From Pseudomonas citri (GTDB lineage Bacteria > Pseudomonadota > Gammaproteobacteria > Pseudomonadales > Pseudomonadaceae), in assembly GCF_025336485.1 (NCBI RefSeq), contig NZ_JAODAB010000020.1:47894-111893 (forward strand): a DNA stretch of 64,000 bases, read 5' to 3'. Positions 51,332 to 60,936 of this stretch are shown piece after piece. The notes below the pieces were generated by a model. The model was not told where the DNA came from, did not search any database, and was given only the letters and a program-made list of their open reading frames with translations. Positions within the stretch are counted from its first letter, which is position 1, and each line of letters opens with the position of its first letter. A program made the position numbers and the translations under genes.

Positions 51332-54300
51332 TCACTTCACCTGCACCGTACTCAACCCATTACCCTGACGCTGGACCTGGATCTGCACCGGGATCCGCTC
51401 ATGCATTTCCTGCACATGGGAAATCACCGCGACCTTGCGCCCTTGGGCCTGTAGCCCGTCGAGGGCGTCCATTGCCAGCTGCAGGGACTCGGGGTCGAGG
51501 CTGCCGAAACCTTCGTCGATGAACAGCGATTCGATGCTCAGCGTGCTGGACGCCATCGAAGCCAGGCCCAATGCCAGGGCCAGGGACACCAGGAAGGTCT
51601 CGCCGCCGGACAAGGAATGCACCGAGCGCAGTTCGTCGCCCATTTCCGTGTCCAGCACCAGCAGCCCGAGCATGCTGCCACCGCGCTTGAGCCGGTAGCG
51701 GCGCACCAGTTGCCGCAACTGGGCGTTGGCGTGGTGCACCAGCAGGTCGAGGTTGTAGGCCTGGGCCAGTTTGCGGAAACGATCGCCAGTGGCCGAGCCG
51801 ATCAGCGCGTCCAGGCGGGCCCAGCGTTGGTATTCGAGGTAGGCCTGTTCGATCTGTTGGGCCAGGGCCTGATTGGCGTTCTGTCGACGCTGGTCCTCGG
51901 CCTGTTCGGCGCGCAGTTCGGCGCAACGTTGTTCGCTGGCGGCGAATTGCGCTTGCAGCCCGGTGAGGGCTTCGGCGAGTTGTTCGGGTGTCAGGTTACC
52001 GTTGTGCTGGGCCTGATGGTTGTGCAAGCGCTGCTCGCGTTCGGCCAGCAACACGCGGGCCTGCTCGATGGCTTTTTCGCTGTTGAGCAAGCGTTGGCGC
52101 AGTTGGCTGACCTGCTGTTCATCCAGGCCGAGCAAGCTGTCGAGCGCAGCGTCGTCCAGCGCTGGGTGCAACGCCCGCCATTGGCCGATAGCGGCCGCCA
52201 GCGCGTGATGTTCGGCCTCGAGGGACTGGCTCTGCTCCAACCGCGCCTTGAGTTCGGCCGCCTGTTGCACCAGGTCGTGACGCAATTGCTGCAACTGCTG
52301 GTTGGCCGTCGTTTCGGCGCTGCGGGCTTGTTCCGAGCTCTGGTCGAGTTGTTGCTGCCACTGTTCGGCGCTGGTGTGCGCGCCCAACAGTTGCGAGAGT
52401 TTTTGCTGGCAAGCCTGCTGTTGTTCGATCAGCGTTTGCAGCTGCTGTTGCGCCGACGCCTGTTGCTCCAGGCGTGTCTGTTGCCGGTCCTGTTCTTTCT
52501 CCAGGGTCTGTTGGAGCTGAAGCTGTTCGCCCAGTTCATCGCGTTGCTGTTCCAGTTGCTCCAGGCGTTGGGCGATCCGTTGGTCGAGCTGCATGAAGGT
52601 CGCAGCGGGCTCGGTACGCAGGGCCTTCAGGGTATCTGCCGGCAACAGGGCATTGAAGTGTTCGAGTTCTTCGTCCAACCGCTGGCGATCCCGCGCCAGC
52701 GACTGGCGTTGCTGGTCCAGATGCTGTGACGCCTGCTGGCTCGCTGTTTCGGCCTGGCGCAATTGTTGTCCCAGGCGTGCGGCGTCCTGTTGCAAGGTCA
52801 GCAGGGCGGCTTGCCGTTGCTCGTCCTGGCGGATGCGCAGGTTCAACTGGTCGTCTTGTTGGGTCAGCCAGGCGTCGCGCCGGTTCGTATCCTGGGCCAG
52901 CAGTTGTGCCGCCAGGGGGTGCGCCTCCAGGCTGGGTGCCAGGCTCTGGTGCTGTTCGGCGAGTTGTTCCTGCTGCTGTTTCAGCTCTTTGAGCTGGGCG
53001 ATGACCGCACTGTACTGGGTGCGCAGGTCGATGACTTTTTCGTTGAGCAGGTCGACGGCTTTGCGTGCATTGGCCTCTTCGGTTTCATCGTGTTGCCCGA
53101 GGCTTTGCAACAGCGCTTCGGGTTGATGGTAAGGGTGTTCGACGCTGCCGCACACCGGGCAGGGTTGGTCGTCAAGCAATTGTGCGCGCAACTGTTCGAC
53201 GCTTTCGCTGCGGGCCAGGCGTTGGCGTTGTAACAGCTCGCGGGTGACGCTCAAGGTCTGTTCGGCGATCACCAGTTCGGCCTTGGCTTCGCTGCCTTCG
53301 CGCATCAGGCGGTCGCGTTCCTGTAGCGCCTGGTGCTGGCGCTGCCCCAGCTCGGCGCCGCGCTTGTCCAATTGCTGCTGGCTGGCCCACAACCGCGACA
53401 GGTCTTCGAACGCGCGCAGTTGCTTGCGGTTGTCGTGCAGCAGGTTGCCCAGCAACTGGATCTGCTCGGCCACCGCCTCGGGTTCGGCGCCGGCTTCCTT
53501 GTAGAGCACTTCCAGGTCCTGCCTGCGGGCGGCCAGCGTTTCGGCGGCGTGGGCGGCGCTTTGCTCCAGCGTGGTGAGTTCGGCCTGGCCCTGGTTCAGG
53601 CGATTGCCGATCAGCATCAATTGCTGGAGGCGATCGCGATAGGCGTTCCAGGCATCGCTCAACGGCGCGAGATCGGCGCTTTGTTCAAGAGCGCCGGCGA
53701 TTCGCTCCAGGCGTTCGGCCACCTGCTTTTTTTGGTCGAGCAGGATGTCAATCGTGCGCTGGCCTTCGAGGCAGGCCTGTTGTGCCTGTTCCTGGCGTTC
53801 GGCGCCCTGGCTGGTCTCCTTGGCGAGGCGGGCGAGGGTGTTTTGTTCTTCGAAGGCCTGGCGTAGCAGGGGGGCGCTGTCGCTGCTCTGTTGCCGGGCC
53901 GCCGCCAGTGCTTGTTGTGCCGCTTGCAGGTCCTTTTCCCGTTTGGCCTGATGTTCGTGCAGCTCGATCTGCTGCTGGCTGAGTTGCTGGATCTGCACGG
54001 CCAGGGGCTGGAGTTGCCGGGCCAGTTCGGCCTGACGGATGAACTGATGCCGCTGCGGCGCCAGTTGCTCCAGGCGGGCCAGTTTCACCCGTTCGTCCGC
54101 CAGGGTCTCTTCATCGGCTTGGGCCCGTTGCAACTGCTCGGCGGTACTGGCCTGTTCGTCCTGCAACTGGCGCAGGTCCTTGAGCCAGGTGTGTTGCTGT
54201 TCCAGTTGCTTGAGCTGGGCCTGTTGGGTCCTGAGCTGCTGTTGGGCTTCGTTGAAACGTTGATCCAGTTCGGCGCGGGCCTCGGGGGCCAGCGGCGTGA

Positions 54301-54973
54301 TGCCGGTGGCCTGGTCCTGTAACTGTTTGTGGGCTTCCCTGGCCTGCTTGGCCATGTCGAAGGCCCGGCGACCGAGGCGGGTGTACAGGGCGGTGTCGGT
54401 GAGTTTTTCCAGCAGCTCGCTGCGGTCGTTGTCGTCGGCCTTGAGGAACGCACTGAACTCGCTCTGGGCCAGCAGCACGGCGCGGGTGAACTGTTCGAAG
54501 TTCAGGCCCAGGGCGGCTTCGAGCTGGGTCTTGTATTCGCCTTTCTGGCTCGCCAGCAATTGATCGTTGTCCAGGTCCCGCAGGCTCTGGCGGCTGGCTT
54601 GCAGCTTGCCGCCGGCCTTTTCCCGGGCGCGGTTGGCTTCCCAGCGGGCCCGATAGCGACGACCGTCGATGCCGCGAAAATCCACTTCGGCGTAACCGTC
54701 CCCGGTCCCCCGGCGCAACAGCGTGCGGGGATCGCCCGTGGCGATTTCGCCGTCGGCGTCCGGCACCTTGGCATCCCGGCCGGTGTTGTTGAGGCGCGGC
54801 ACGGCGCCGAACAACGCCAGGCACAAGGCGTCGAGCAGGGTGCTCTTGCCAGCCCCGGTAGGGCCGGTGATGGCGAACAGGCCGGCGCTGGCCAAGGGTT
54901 CGGTAGTGAAATCGATTTCGAAAGGCCCGGCCAGGGACGCGAGGTTCTTGAGGCGGATCGCGAGGATCTTCAT
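51332..54973 (-). CDS. sbcC: Exonuclease SbcC (Rad50-like ATPase subunit)
   Basis: The ATPase of the SbcCD nuclease, which cuts DNA hairpins and protein-blocked ends. The 1213-residue protein begins with Walker A GPTGAGKS (residues 37-44), runs through two long Gln/Leu/Ala-rich coiled coils broken by a zinc hook CPVC (near residue 604), and ends with the ABC signature SLSGGETFL (about 1118) and Walker B LFIDEGFGSLD (about 1154). Its ATG overlaps the sbcD stop as ATGA. In a genome full of palindromic REP elements its role is easy to see. Confidence 0.96.
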   Translation of the reverse strand: MKILAIRLKNLASLAGPFEIDFTTEPLASAGLFAITGPTGAGKSTLLDALCLALFGAVPRLNNTGRDAKVPDADGEIATGDPRTLLRRGTGDGYAEVDFRGIDGRRYRARWEANRAREKAGGKLQASRQSLRDLDNDQLLASQKGEYKTQLEAALGLNFEQFTRAVLLAQSEFSAFLKADDNDRSELLEKLTDTALYTRLGRRAFDMAKQAREAHKQLQDQATGITPLAPEARAELDQRFNEAQQQLRTQQAQLKQLEQQHTWLKDLRQLQDEQASTAEQLQRAQADEETLADERVKLARLEQLAPQRHQFIRQAELARQLQPLAVQIQQLSQQQIELHEHQAKREKDLQAAQQALAAARQQSSDSAPLLRQAFEEQNTLARLAKETSQGAERQEQAQQACLEGQRTIDILLDQKKQVAERLERIAGALEQSADLAPLSDAWNAYRDRLQQLMLIGNRLNQGQAELTTLEQSAAHAAETLAARRQDLEVLYKEAGAEPEAVAEQIQLLGNLLHDNRKQLRAFEDLSRLWASQQQLDKRGAELGQRQHQALQERDRLMREGSEAKAELVIAEQTLSVTRELLQRQRLARSESVEQLRAQLLDDQPCPVCGSVEHPYHQPEALLQSLGQHDETEEANARKAVDLLNEKVIDLRTQYSAVIAQLKELKQQQEQLAEQHQSLAPSLEAHPLAAQLLAQDTNRRDAWLTQQDDQLNLRIRQDEQRQAALLTLQQDAARLGQQLRQAETASQQASQHLDQQRQSLARDRQRLDEELEHFNALLPADTLKALRTEPAATFMQLDQRIAQRLEQLEQQRDELGEQLQLQQTLEKEQDRQQTRLEQQASAQQQLQTLIEQQQACQQKLSQLLGAHTSAEQWQQQLDQSSEQARSAETTANQQLQQLRHDLVQQAAELKARLEQSQSLEAEHHALAAAIGQWRALHPALDDAALDSLLGLDEQQVSQLRQRLLNSEKAIEQARVLLAEREQRLHNHQAQHNGNLTPEQLAEALTGLQAQFAASEQRCAELRAEQAEDQRRQNANQALAQQIEQAYLEYQRWARLDALIGSATGDRFRKLAQAYNLDLLVHHANAQLRQLVRRYRLKRGGSMLGLLVLDTEMGDELRSVHSLSGGETFLVSLALALGLASMASSTLSIESLFIDEGFGSLDPESLQLAMDALDGLQAQGRKVAVISHVQEMHERIPVQIQVQRQGNGLSTVQVK

Positions 54974-56211
54974 GGCTGCTCGCCCTCCATCTGCACGTCC
55001 TGCAAGAGCACGGCAAAGTCCTTGAGGGTCTGTTCGTCCACATCGTTGCCGTAAGTGTCCTGCCAGGCGCGACTGAACAGTTCCTGTGGGCTCAGTTGGT
55101 CCAGCTCGATCAGTGCGGCGCTGTCATCGGTACTGGCCGCGCCATTGCCGGCATATTCGGCGGCGATCCGCACCAGCCGCACGGCCTTGCCTTGCAATGC
55201 GCTTTCCACCTGGTTGCGCAGGTCGGGCTGCGGTTCGTCGAGGCGCACCCGCACTTCCAGCCAGGGCTGGCGCTGGATGTCGGCCAGCAGGTCGATGTCG
55301 GGCAGGTCCTTCAGTTGCGCAAGCACTTCGGCCAGCGGCGCGGGACCCAAACGTTGCAGATTGACGGCGCGGGGGATCAGGCGCGGTTCGACTTTGACCA
55401 GGGTTTCGCCGTCCAGGGTAATGTCGAGGATCTGGTGCTGGTAGCCGATTTCCGAGAATGACAGGGGGATCGGCGAGCCGCTGTAGCGGATGCGCTCTTC
55501 GCCGTTGACCTTCTGTGGCTTATGCAAATGCCCGAGGGCGACGTAGCTGATGCTCGGGCCGAACAGGCTGGCGGGCAGGGCCTCGGCGTTGCCGATGATC
55601 AGGCTGCGCTCGGAGTCCTCGGACACCGAGCCGCCGGCCATGTGTGCATGGCTGACGGCAATCAGCGCCTGGCCTTTCTTGCGTTTGTCGTGGGCGGCGG
55701 CGATCAGCCATTCATGCACCTGGCCGATGCCGCGCAGGTAGTCGTCTCCCAACTGCGCGCCGGTCACTTCGGCGGGGCGCAGGAACGGCAGGGCCAGGCA
55801 CCACGCCTTGACCTTGCCCTTGGCGTCGGGCAACGGCAGCAACAGGCGCTCGACGTCCAGCTGACCGTCGTCCAGCCACAGCACTCGGCCCAGGGCATGG
55901 GTGCGCAAGCGCCGCATCAAGGGCGCCGGCAACTCGATCCGCGAGCCGGAGTCGTGGTTGCCGGCGATCATCACGATGGTCAGGCTGGGGTTTTGTTCGT
56001 GGGCGCTGACGATGAAGTCGTACAGCCGCTCCTGGGCCTTGACCGGTGGGTTCACGGTGTCGAAGACATCGCCGGCGATCAACAATACGTCAGGCTTTTC
56101 GCTAGCCAGTTGGCGCAGCAACCATTCCAGGAAGCAGGCGTGCTCGAAGTCGCGTTCCTGGCCGTGCAGGTTTTGCCCCAGGTGCCAGTCGGAGGTGTGA
56201 AACAGACGCAA
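54970..56211 (-). CDS. sbcD: Exonuclease SbcD (Mre11-like nuclease subunit)
   Basis: The nuclease partner of SbcC, 413 residues. The calcineurin-like metal motifs are D8 and H10 in TSDWHLGQNLHG, then IAGDVFD, AGNHDSGSRIE and SHAHMAGG. Length is standard. It is the first gene of the sbcDC operon, with 281 bp of repeat-rich non-coding DNA before it. Confidence 0.96.
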   Translation of the reverse strand: MRLFHTSDWHLGQNLHGQERDFEHACFLEWLLRQLASEKPDVLLIAGDVFDTVNPPVKAQERLYDFIVSAHEQNPSLTIVMIAGNHDSGSRIELPAPLMRRLRTHALGRVLWLDDGQLDVERLLLPLPDAKGKVKAWCLALPFLRPAEVTGAQLGDDYLRGIGQVHEWLIAAAHDKRKKGQALIAVSHAHMAGGSVSEDSERSLIIGNAEALPASLFGPSISYVALGHLHKPQKVNGEERIRYSGSPIPLSFSEIGYQHQILDITLDGETLVKVEPRLIPRAVNLQRLGPAPLAEVLAQLKDLPDIDLLADIQRQPWLEVRVRLDEPQPDLRNQVESALQGKAVRLVRIAAEYAGNGAASTDDSAALIELDQLSPQELFSRAWQDTYGNDVDEQTLKDFAVLLQDVQMEGEQP

Positions 56212-56333
56212 GGCGAACTCCAGAAAACAGATGATGGCCGCTGTGAAGAGAGAGGCGGCTAAAAGAAACCGAGTTTACTGGGAAATGGGGGAGAGGACTT
56301 GTTCCCTTTGCAGGTTCTGCTCCAGCGAGATCC

Positions 56334-56346
56334 TGTGGCGAGGGAG
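56334..56346. repeat. Half of a GTGGCGAGGGAG palindrome
   Basis: TGTGGCGAGGGAG matches the left arm of the palindromes after pepN and the RND gene, but the right arm is missing. A REPIN of the other class begins 5 bp later, as if it had landed in or replaced the second arm. Confidence 0.6.
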
Positions 56347-56351
56347 ATAAC

Positions 56352-56436
56352 GTGGGAGCAAGGCTTGCCCGCGATGAAGGCGACTCGATTCCTGAAAGAC
56401 CGCATGGTCTTCATCGCGGGCAAGCCTTGCTCCCAC
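56352..56436. repeat. REPIN between batD and sbcD
   Basis: GTGGGAGCAAGGCTTGCCCGCGATGAAG faces CTTCATCGCGGGCAAGCCTTGCTCCCAC. The arms are the same subtype as at 51227-51313. It occupies the space between the end of the Bat operon and the start of sbcD, both on the minus strand. Confidence 0.92.
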
Positions 56437-56492
56437 CCATTTTGCTTGCAGACAAATATTGTCTTTACAAAAGCTGCAAAAAACAGCGCAGG

Positions 56493-58130
56493 CTACTTGG
56501 GGTAAAGCGGCGGCAATCCCGCCTCACCACCCGCCTCCAACGCCCCTTCGGTGGGCGGAATGGTGCGGATGGCCCGCCACAAATCCTCGCCTTGCCAGTG
56601 CTGGCCGCTCTCGCTGTAGAGGGCGCCGTTGAGGCCGTCCAGGGCGTCGGACAGGGGCACGAAGCGGGCCGCCATGTCGGCCAGGGTCTCCGGTTGCTGG
56701 CGGGCCCAGGCGTCGAGCGCCTGGCGGGTGGCGTGGGGGTCGTTGGCGAGGCAGGCGCGCTTGAGGTCGTCCAGCAGGGTACGCGGGCTCGGTCCGGTCT
56801 GGGTCGCGCGCAGTACGGCCGGCTGTGAGCGGGCCCGCCACCACAGGCCGAAGCCCAGCAGCGTGGTGCAGCTCAGCAGCAGGGTGCTCAACTGCCAATA
56901 CCACAGGCTGTCAGTGTCGACGGTCGTCACGATCTGTGCCGTGCCCGTCGGTGTGTCCACCATCAGGCTCGGGTTGTTCGCCACTTGCAGGGTCCGTGCT
57001 GGAAGGCTGGTGCGGTCCAGGTGATCCTCCAGGGTGTTCCACCAGACCACTTCCACCGGCGGCAGCTCGATGGTGCCGCTGCGGTTGGGCACCAGGGCTT
57101 CGCGGTCCTCGCGGCTGCCCACCAGGCCCCGTTCGCCGTTGCGGCTGCTGAGTACCGGTTGGTCCGGATAGCGCCGCAGGCCATTGATTTCGGTAGCGGG
57201 CAGGGGTGGCAGTTGGGCGCTGGCCAAGCCTTCGGCTTCCAGGGTCAGGCTGCGGGTCAGGGAGTCGCCGACCTGGCTGTGGGTCGGTTCCGGGCTCCAG
57301 CTCTCGCTCAGGGAAAGGCTGCGTGCCGGCAGCCAGGGCACATCGGCAGGGTAGCTGGCAGGCTTGGGATTGACGGTCAGGCGCAGTTGCGGCGAACTGA
57401 CATGCATCAGTTGGCCGGGCTTGGGCCCCGATGGCGCGGCGTCCTGGGCCACCGGTTCGACCAGGGTGGCGCTGAAGGTCTGGGCCGGGATCGTCAGTTC
57501 GCCGCTGCGCTGCGGGTAGATGCCATAACGCAGTTCGATCACGCCATGGCGGACATCGTTGATGACCTTTTCATAGGTGCGTGACTCACCCAGTTGCTCG
57601 GTGCGGGCATCGGGAATGTGCAACGGCGTCAGGCTGCTGTCGTCGTACAGCGACACCGAGTGGTAGATGCGCAGGGTCAGGATCGCCTGGGCCTGCACGT
57701 ACACGTGGGTCTGGTCGAGGCTGGCCTCGATGAACACCGGCGCCAGGGTGCCGGAGGCGTTGCGGGTCTCGCTTTCGACCACTTGCAGGGTGATCGGCTG
57801 GCTGGTCACCTCACCCAACTGCAACGGTGGAATGATCACGGTGCCGCTCTGGCGCGGCAACAGCGTGATGATCCAGCGGGTGGTGGCGCGGTTCTCGCCA
57901 TCCAGGGTGGTCAACTGGTTGACCTGGCGGGTGCCCCGTACATCGAACAAGGCCTGCAGCGGACCCAGGTCGGGTTTGCCGAACAGCGTGGCGTCGTTGG
58001 ACTCCAGGGTCAGCTCCACGGTTTCCCCGGAGTTCAGGCGACTGCGGTCGACACTGGCCGTCAGCTGTGCCGCCTGGGTTGCAGAGGCCCAGAGCAGCCA
58101 CACGAGGAGGTAGGCGGTGAAGCGGGTCAT
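56493..58130 (-). CDS. batD: BatD family protein
   Basis: A 545-residue membrane-anchored protein with a signal peptide (FTAYLLVWLLWASATQAA), a long beta-rich periplasmic part (SVDRSRLNSGETVELTLE, then repeated Ig-like modules) and a late transmembrane helix (LWYWQLSTLLLSCTTLLGFGLWW, near residue 400), followed by a cytoplasmic tail. It is the last gene of the MoxR/Bat operon, linked in other bacteria to oxidative or envelope stress tolerance. The start overlaps the batBC stop. Confidence 0.9.
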   Translation of the reverse strand: MTRFTAYLLVWLLWASATQAAQLTASVDRSRLNSGETVELTLESNDATLFGKPDLGPLQALFDVRGTRQVNQLTTLDGENRATTRWIITLLPRQSGTVIIPPLQLGEVTSQPITLQVVESETRNASGTLAPVFIEASLDQTHVYVQAQAILTLRIYHSVSLYDDSSLTPLHIPDARTEQLGESRTYEKVINDVRHGVIELRYGIYPQRSGELTIPAQTFSATLVEPVAQDAAPSGPKPGQLMHVSSPQLRLTVNPKPASYPADVPWLPARSLSLSESWSPEPTHSQVGDSLTRSLTLEAEGLASAQLPPLPATEINGLRRYPDQPVLSSRNGERGLVGSREDREALVPNRSGTIELPPVEVVWWNTLEDHLDRTSLPARTLQVANNPSLMVDTPTGTAQIVTTVDTDSLWYWQLSTLLLSCTTLLGFGLWWRARSQPAVLRATQTGPSPRTLLDDLKRACLANDPHATRQALDAWARQQPETLADMAARFVPLSDALDGLNGALYSESGQHWQGEDLWRAIRTIPPTEGALEAGGEAGLPPLYPK

Positions 58131-59860
58131 TGGGTTTTTCCCTGGGCCTGATGGCTTTGCTGTTCATACCAGAATTTACGCCTGAGCAGTTCACCCGGGT
58201 TGTCCGGGATCTGGCGCAGCCACTGTTCCAGTGCCTGGCGTTGTTCTTCTTCGTTGCGCTGCCCGGCGGCGGGGCGCAGCGGTGGGGTGGTGGTCTGCTC
58301 GTCGGGCAGCTCGCTGCCTGGCACGTCCTGGGCCGTGGCCGGTTGGGTCTGGGGCGTCTGGGTCTGCTCTGGCGTCGCTGTCGCCTCGGAAGCGGGTTGC
58401 CCCGGCTCGGACGCCTGGGACGACGTCTCGGCATCCGGTGATGGCTCGGCGGTGGGCGCAGGCTCGTTCTCGGCAGGCTCCGGCTCTTGCGCGGGCGGCG
58501 CCTGTTCTTTCAGCAGGCTTTCCACCAGGGCTTTGTTGGTTTGTGCCGGGCGCAGGTCGGGTTGCAGCTCAAGGGCCTGCTCATAGGCGTCCAGCGCGGC
58601 TTCCAGTTCCCCGCTCCTGGCCAGGGCGTTGCCGCGATTGTAATGGGCGCGGGCATCGTTGCCTTCGGCAAAACGCCGGGCGGCTTCGCTGTAGTTGCCG
58701 GCTTCGTAGAGGGCGACACCTTGCCATTGGCTGTCTTCGAAACGGGTCGCGGCCTCGGCCGGACGTTTCTGCTTGAGCAGATGCTGACCCTGTTGGTCGG
58801 GGCGCAGCCACAGGTCCTGGAATTCGAAAGCGTGACCGGTCTGCGGCACCATCAACAGCAACGGCAGGCAGAACAGCCAGCCTCGGCGGCCGGCGCAGGC
58901 GGCGAGCAGCAACAGGGGCAGGAGCAACCAGTACCCTTGGTCGGCCCAGGTGTCCAGGCGTAAGGTCTGGCCATTGCTGCGCAGGTGACGTGGGCCGTTC
59001 AGCAGCCCCAGGCCACGCAGGTCGCTGTCGTCCAGGCGCACTGGACGATAACGGCCGTCCAGCGTGTTGACGAAGGACTTGAGGCTCGGGCTGTCCAGGC
59101 GTGGGACGAGAATCGCGCCCTGGGCATCCTTGAGGTAACTGCCGTCATCCTGGGCCACCGGTGCGCCTTCGGGGGTGCCGATGCCAAGCATCAGCAACTG
59201 TGTGGCCGCTCCATCCAGCGCCTGGTGAATACCTTGGCGCTCCTGCTCGTTCAGCGATGAACCGATCAGCAGGATCTTGCCGTGGCCCAGTTCGCCCTGG
59301 TCCAGCAGGGCCATGGCCTTGTTGATCGCCAGATCGGCACGGTGCCCGCCCTGGGGCATGATCGAGGGTGCGAGGGCTTCGAGCAGGTTGGCGCTGGTGG
59401 ACAGATCGTCGGACAGCGGCACCAGCGTATGGGCGCTGCCGGCATAGACGATGATCGCGGTCTGCGCATCGCTGCGGTTATGCAGCAGGTCGAGCACCTT
59501 GCGCCGCGCCTGCTCCAGGCGGGTGGGCGGGACGTCGGTGGCGAGCATTTCCGGGGTCAGCTCCAACACGACCACCAGCGGGTCGGCGGGTTTCTGGCTG
59601 CTCTGTTCGACTCGCGCCCAGCTCGGCCCGAGCAGCGCCAGCACCATCAGCAACCAGCCCAGGCCCAGCGCCACCCACGGCAGCCTGCTTTCACGACCGT
59701 TGCCGCCGCTGAGCAGTGCGGAATGAAACGCCGGCGGCAGGATCATCTGCCAACGGCCTATCCGTTTCTGCCGATGCCACAGCTGCCAGAGCAACCAGCC
59801 CAGCACCGGCACCAGCAACACATACCAGGGGCGCAACCAATGCGGCCAGAGGGCGATCAT
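58127..59860 (-). CDS. BatB-BatC fusion: VWA domain plus TPR protein
   Basis: A 577-residue protein joining a membrane-anchored VWA domain (helices at about 13-28 and 62-79, VWA about 90-300, helix pair about 315-345) to TPR repeats (about 360-450, with NYSEAARRFAEGNDARAHYNRGNAL and LEAALDAYEQALELQPD) and an acidic, Pro/Gln/Thr-rich tail. The metal site is degenerate: where BatA has DVSGS this protein has ELTPE (100-104). ATG 59860 overlaps the batA stop as ATGA; an open frame further upstream is a shadow of batA. Confidence 0.9.
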   Translation of the reverse strand: MIALWPHWLRPWYVLLVPVLGWLLWQLWHRQKRIGRWQMILPPAFHSALLSGGNGRESRLPWVALGLGWLLMVLALLGPSWARVEQSSQKPADPLVVVLELTPEMLATDVPPTRLEQARRKVLDLLHNRSDAQTAIIVYAGSAHTLVPLSDDLSTSANLLEALAPSIMPQGGHRADLAINKAMALLDQGELGHGKILLIGSSLNEQERQGIHQALDGAATQLLMLGIGTPEGAPVAQDDGSYLKDAQGAILVPRLDSPSLKSFVNTLDGRYRPVRLDDSDLRGLGLLNGPRHLRSNGQTLRLDTWADQGYWLLLPLLLLAACAGRRGWLFCLPLLLMVPQTGHAFEFQDLWLRPDQQGQHLLKQKRPAEAATRFEDSQWQGVALYEAGNYSEAARRFAEGNDARAHYNRGNALARSGELEAALDAYEQALELQPDLRPAQTNKALVESLLKEQAPPAQEPEPAENEPAPTAEPSPDAETSSQASEPGQPASEATATPEQTQTPQTQPATAQDVPGSELPDEQTTTPPLRPAAGQRNEEEQRQALEQWLRQIPDNPGELLRRKFWYEQQSHQAQGKTQ

Positions 59861-60936
59861 CGACGCCTCCGCAAGCGCAGGCGCTTGAGCCGCTGGCGCC
59901 AATCGGCGTGTTGGGTCGGCTGGAACAGCGGCTGGGTGAACAAGCGTTGCAGCGGGTTGTCCGGCCAGCGGACCCGTGCCACCAGCAATACGCTCAACAG
60001 CAACGCAACGCCCAGGGGCCACGAATACAGCGCCAGGGCAGGGCGTGCCTGGGTCGGTTGCTGGGTCACCGGTTCGAGCTGGTCGAGCGTGGCCTTGATG
60101 GCCTGCAACTGCTCGCCATCCTGGGCGCGGAAATACCGGCCAGCGCTGACCTGGGCGATTTCCCTGAGCATCGCTTCGTCGAGGTCCAGGCTCGGGTTGA
60201 CGCCCAGGAAGCCCGCCGTGCCACTTTGCTCCGGGTCGGCACCGATCCCGATCGGATAGATCTTCACGCCCTCGTCGGCGGCCAGGCGGGCGGCGGTCAG
60301 CGGATCGATCTCGCCACCGTTGTTGGCGCCGTCGGTGACCAGGATCAGTACACGGCTGTGGGCCGGACGCTGGCGCAGGCGCTTGAGAGCCAGGCCAATG
60401 GCGTCGCCGATGGCGGTGTTCTTGCCGGCAATGCCGACGCGCGCCTCGTCGAGCCAATGCCGCACGGTGTGGCGGTCGAAGGTCAGCGGTGCTTGCAGGT
60501 AGGCCTGGCTGCCGAACAGGATCAGGCCGACCCGGTCGCCTTCGCGGCTCTCGAGAAAATCCCCCAGCATATGCTGGACCAGTGCCAGGCGACTGACCTC
60601 TTCGTCCTGCCATTGCATGTCGGGAAAGTCCATGGACCCGGAGACATCCACGGCCACCAGCAGATCACGGCCGCTGGCGGCAATGGGCAATGGCTCGCCC
60701 AGCCATTGCGGGCGGGCGGCGGCGATCAAGAGCAGCAGCCATAGCAGGATGTAGGGCGCTTGTTGGCGCCAGGTGGGCAAATTGGCCCGGGCGCGACGTC
60801 CCACCAGGCCTTCGAGGTCGCCGAGGAAACTGACCTTGAGCGCCGGCTCGCCGCTGTCGGCTGCCGGCAGCACCAGGCGCATCAGCCAGGGCAGCGGCAG
60901 CAGGGCGAACACCCACGGCCAGGCGAATTCAAACAT
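59857..60936 (-). CDS. batA: BatA, VWA-domain membrane protein
   Basis: A 359-residue protein with two N-terminal helices (about 6-24 and 61-75), a VWA domain with an intact MIDAS motif DVSGS (97-101) and later TDGANNGGEIDP, and a C-terminal helix (ALYSWPLGVALLLSVLLVA). It is thought to form a complex with the other Bat proteins under the MoxR ATPase. The reading overlaps the DUF4381 gene by 8 bp and batBC by 4 bp. Confidence 0.92.
   Translation of the reverse strand: MFEFAWPWVFALLPLPWLMRLVLPAADSGEPALKVSFLGDLEGLVGRRARANLPTWRQQAPYILLWLLLLIAAARPQWLGEPLPIAASGRDLLVAVDVSGSMDFPDMQWQDEEVSRLALVQHMLGDFLESREGDRVGLILFGSQAYLQAPLTFDRHTVRHWLDEARVGIAGKNTAIGDAIGLALKRLRQRPAHSRVLILVTDGANNGGEIDPLTAARLAADEGVKIYPIGIGADPEQSGTAGFLGVNPSLDLDEAMLREIAQVSAGRYFRAQDGEQLQAIKATLDQLEPVTQQPTQARPALALYSWPLGVALLLSVLLVARVRWPDNPLQRLFTQPLFQPTQHADWRQRLKRLRLRRRR

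Noticed and set aside
59861..60613. N-terminal extension of the BatBC frame
   Set aside because: It overlaps batA on the same strand in another frame with Arg/Pro/Gly-rich sequence; the ATGA overlap at 59857-59860 is a normal operon junction.
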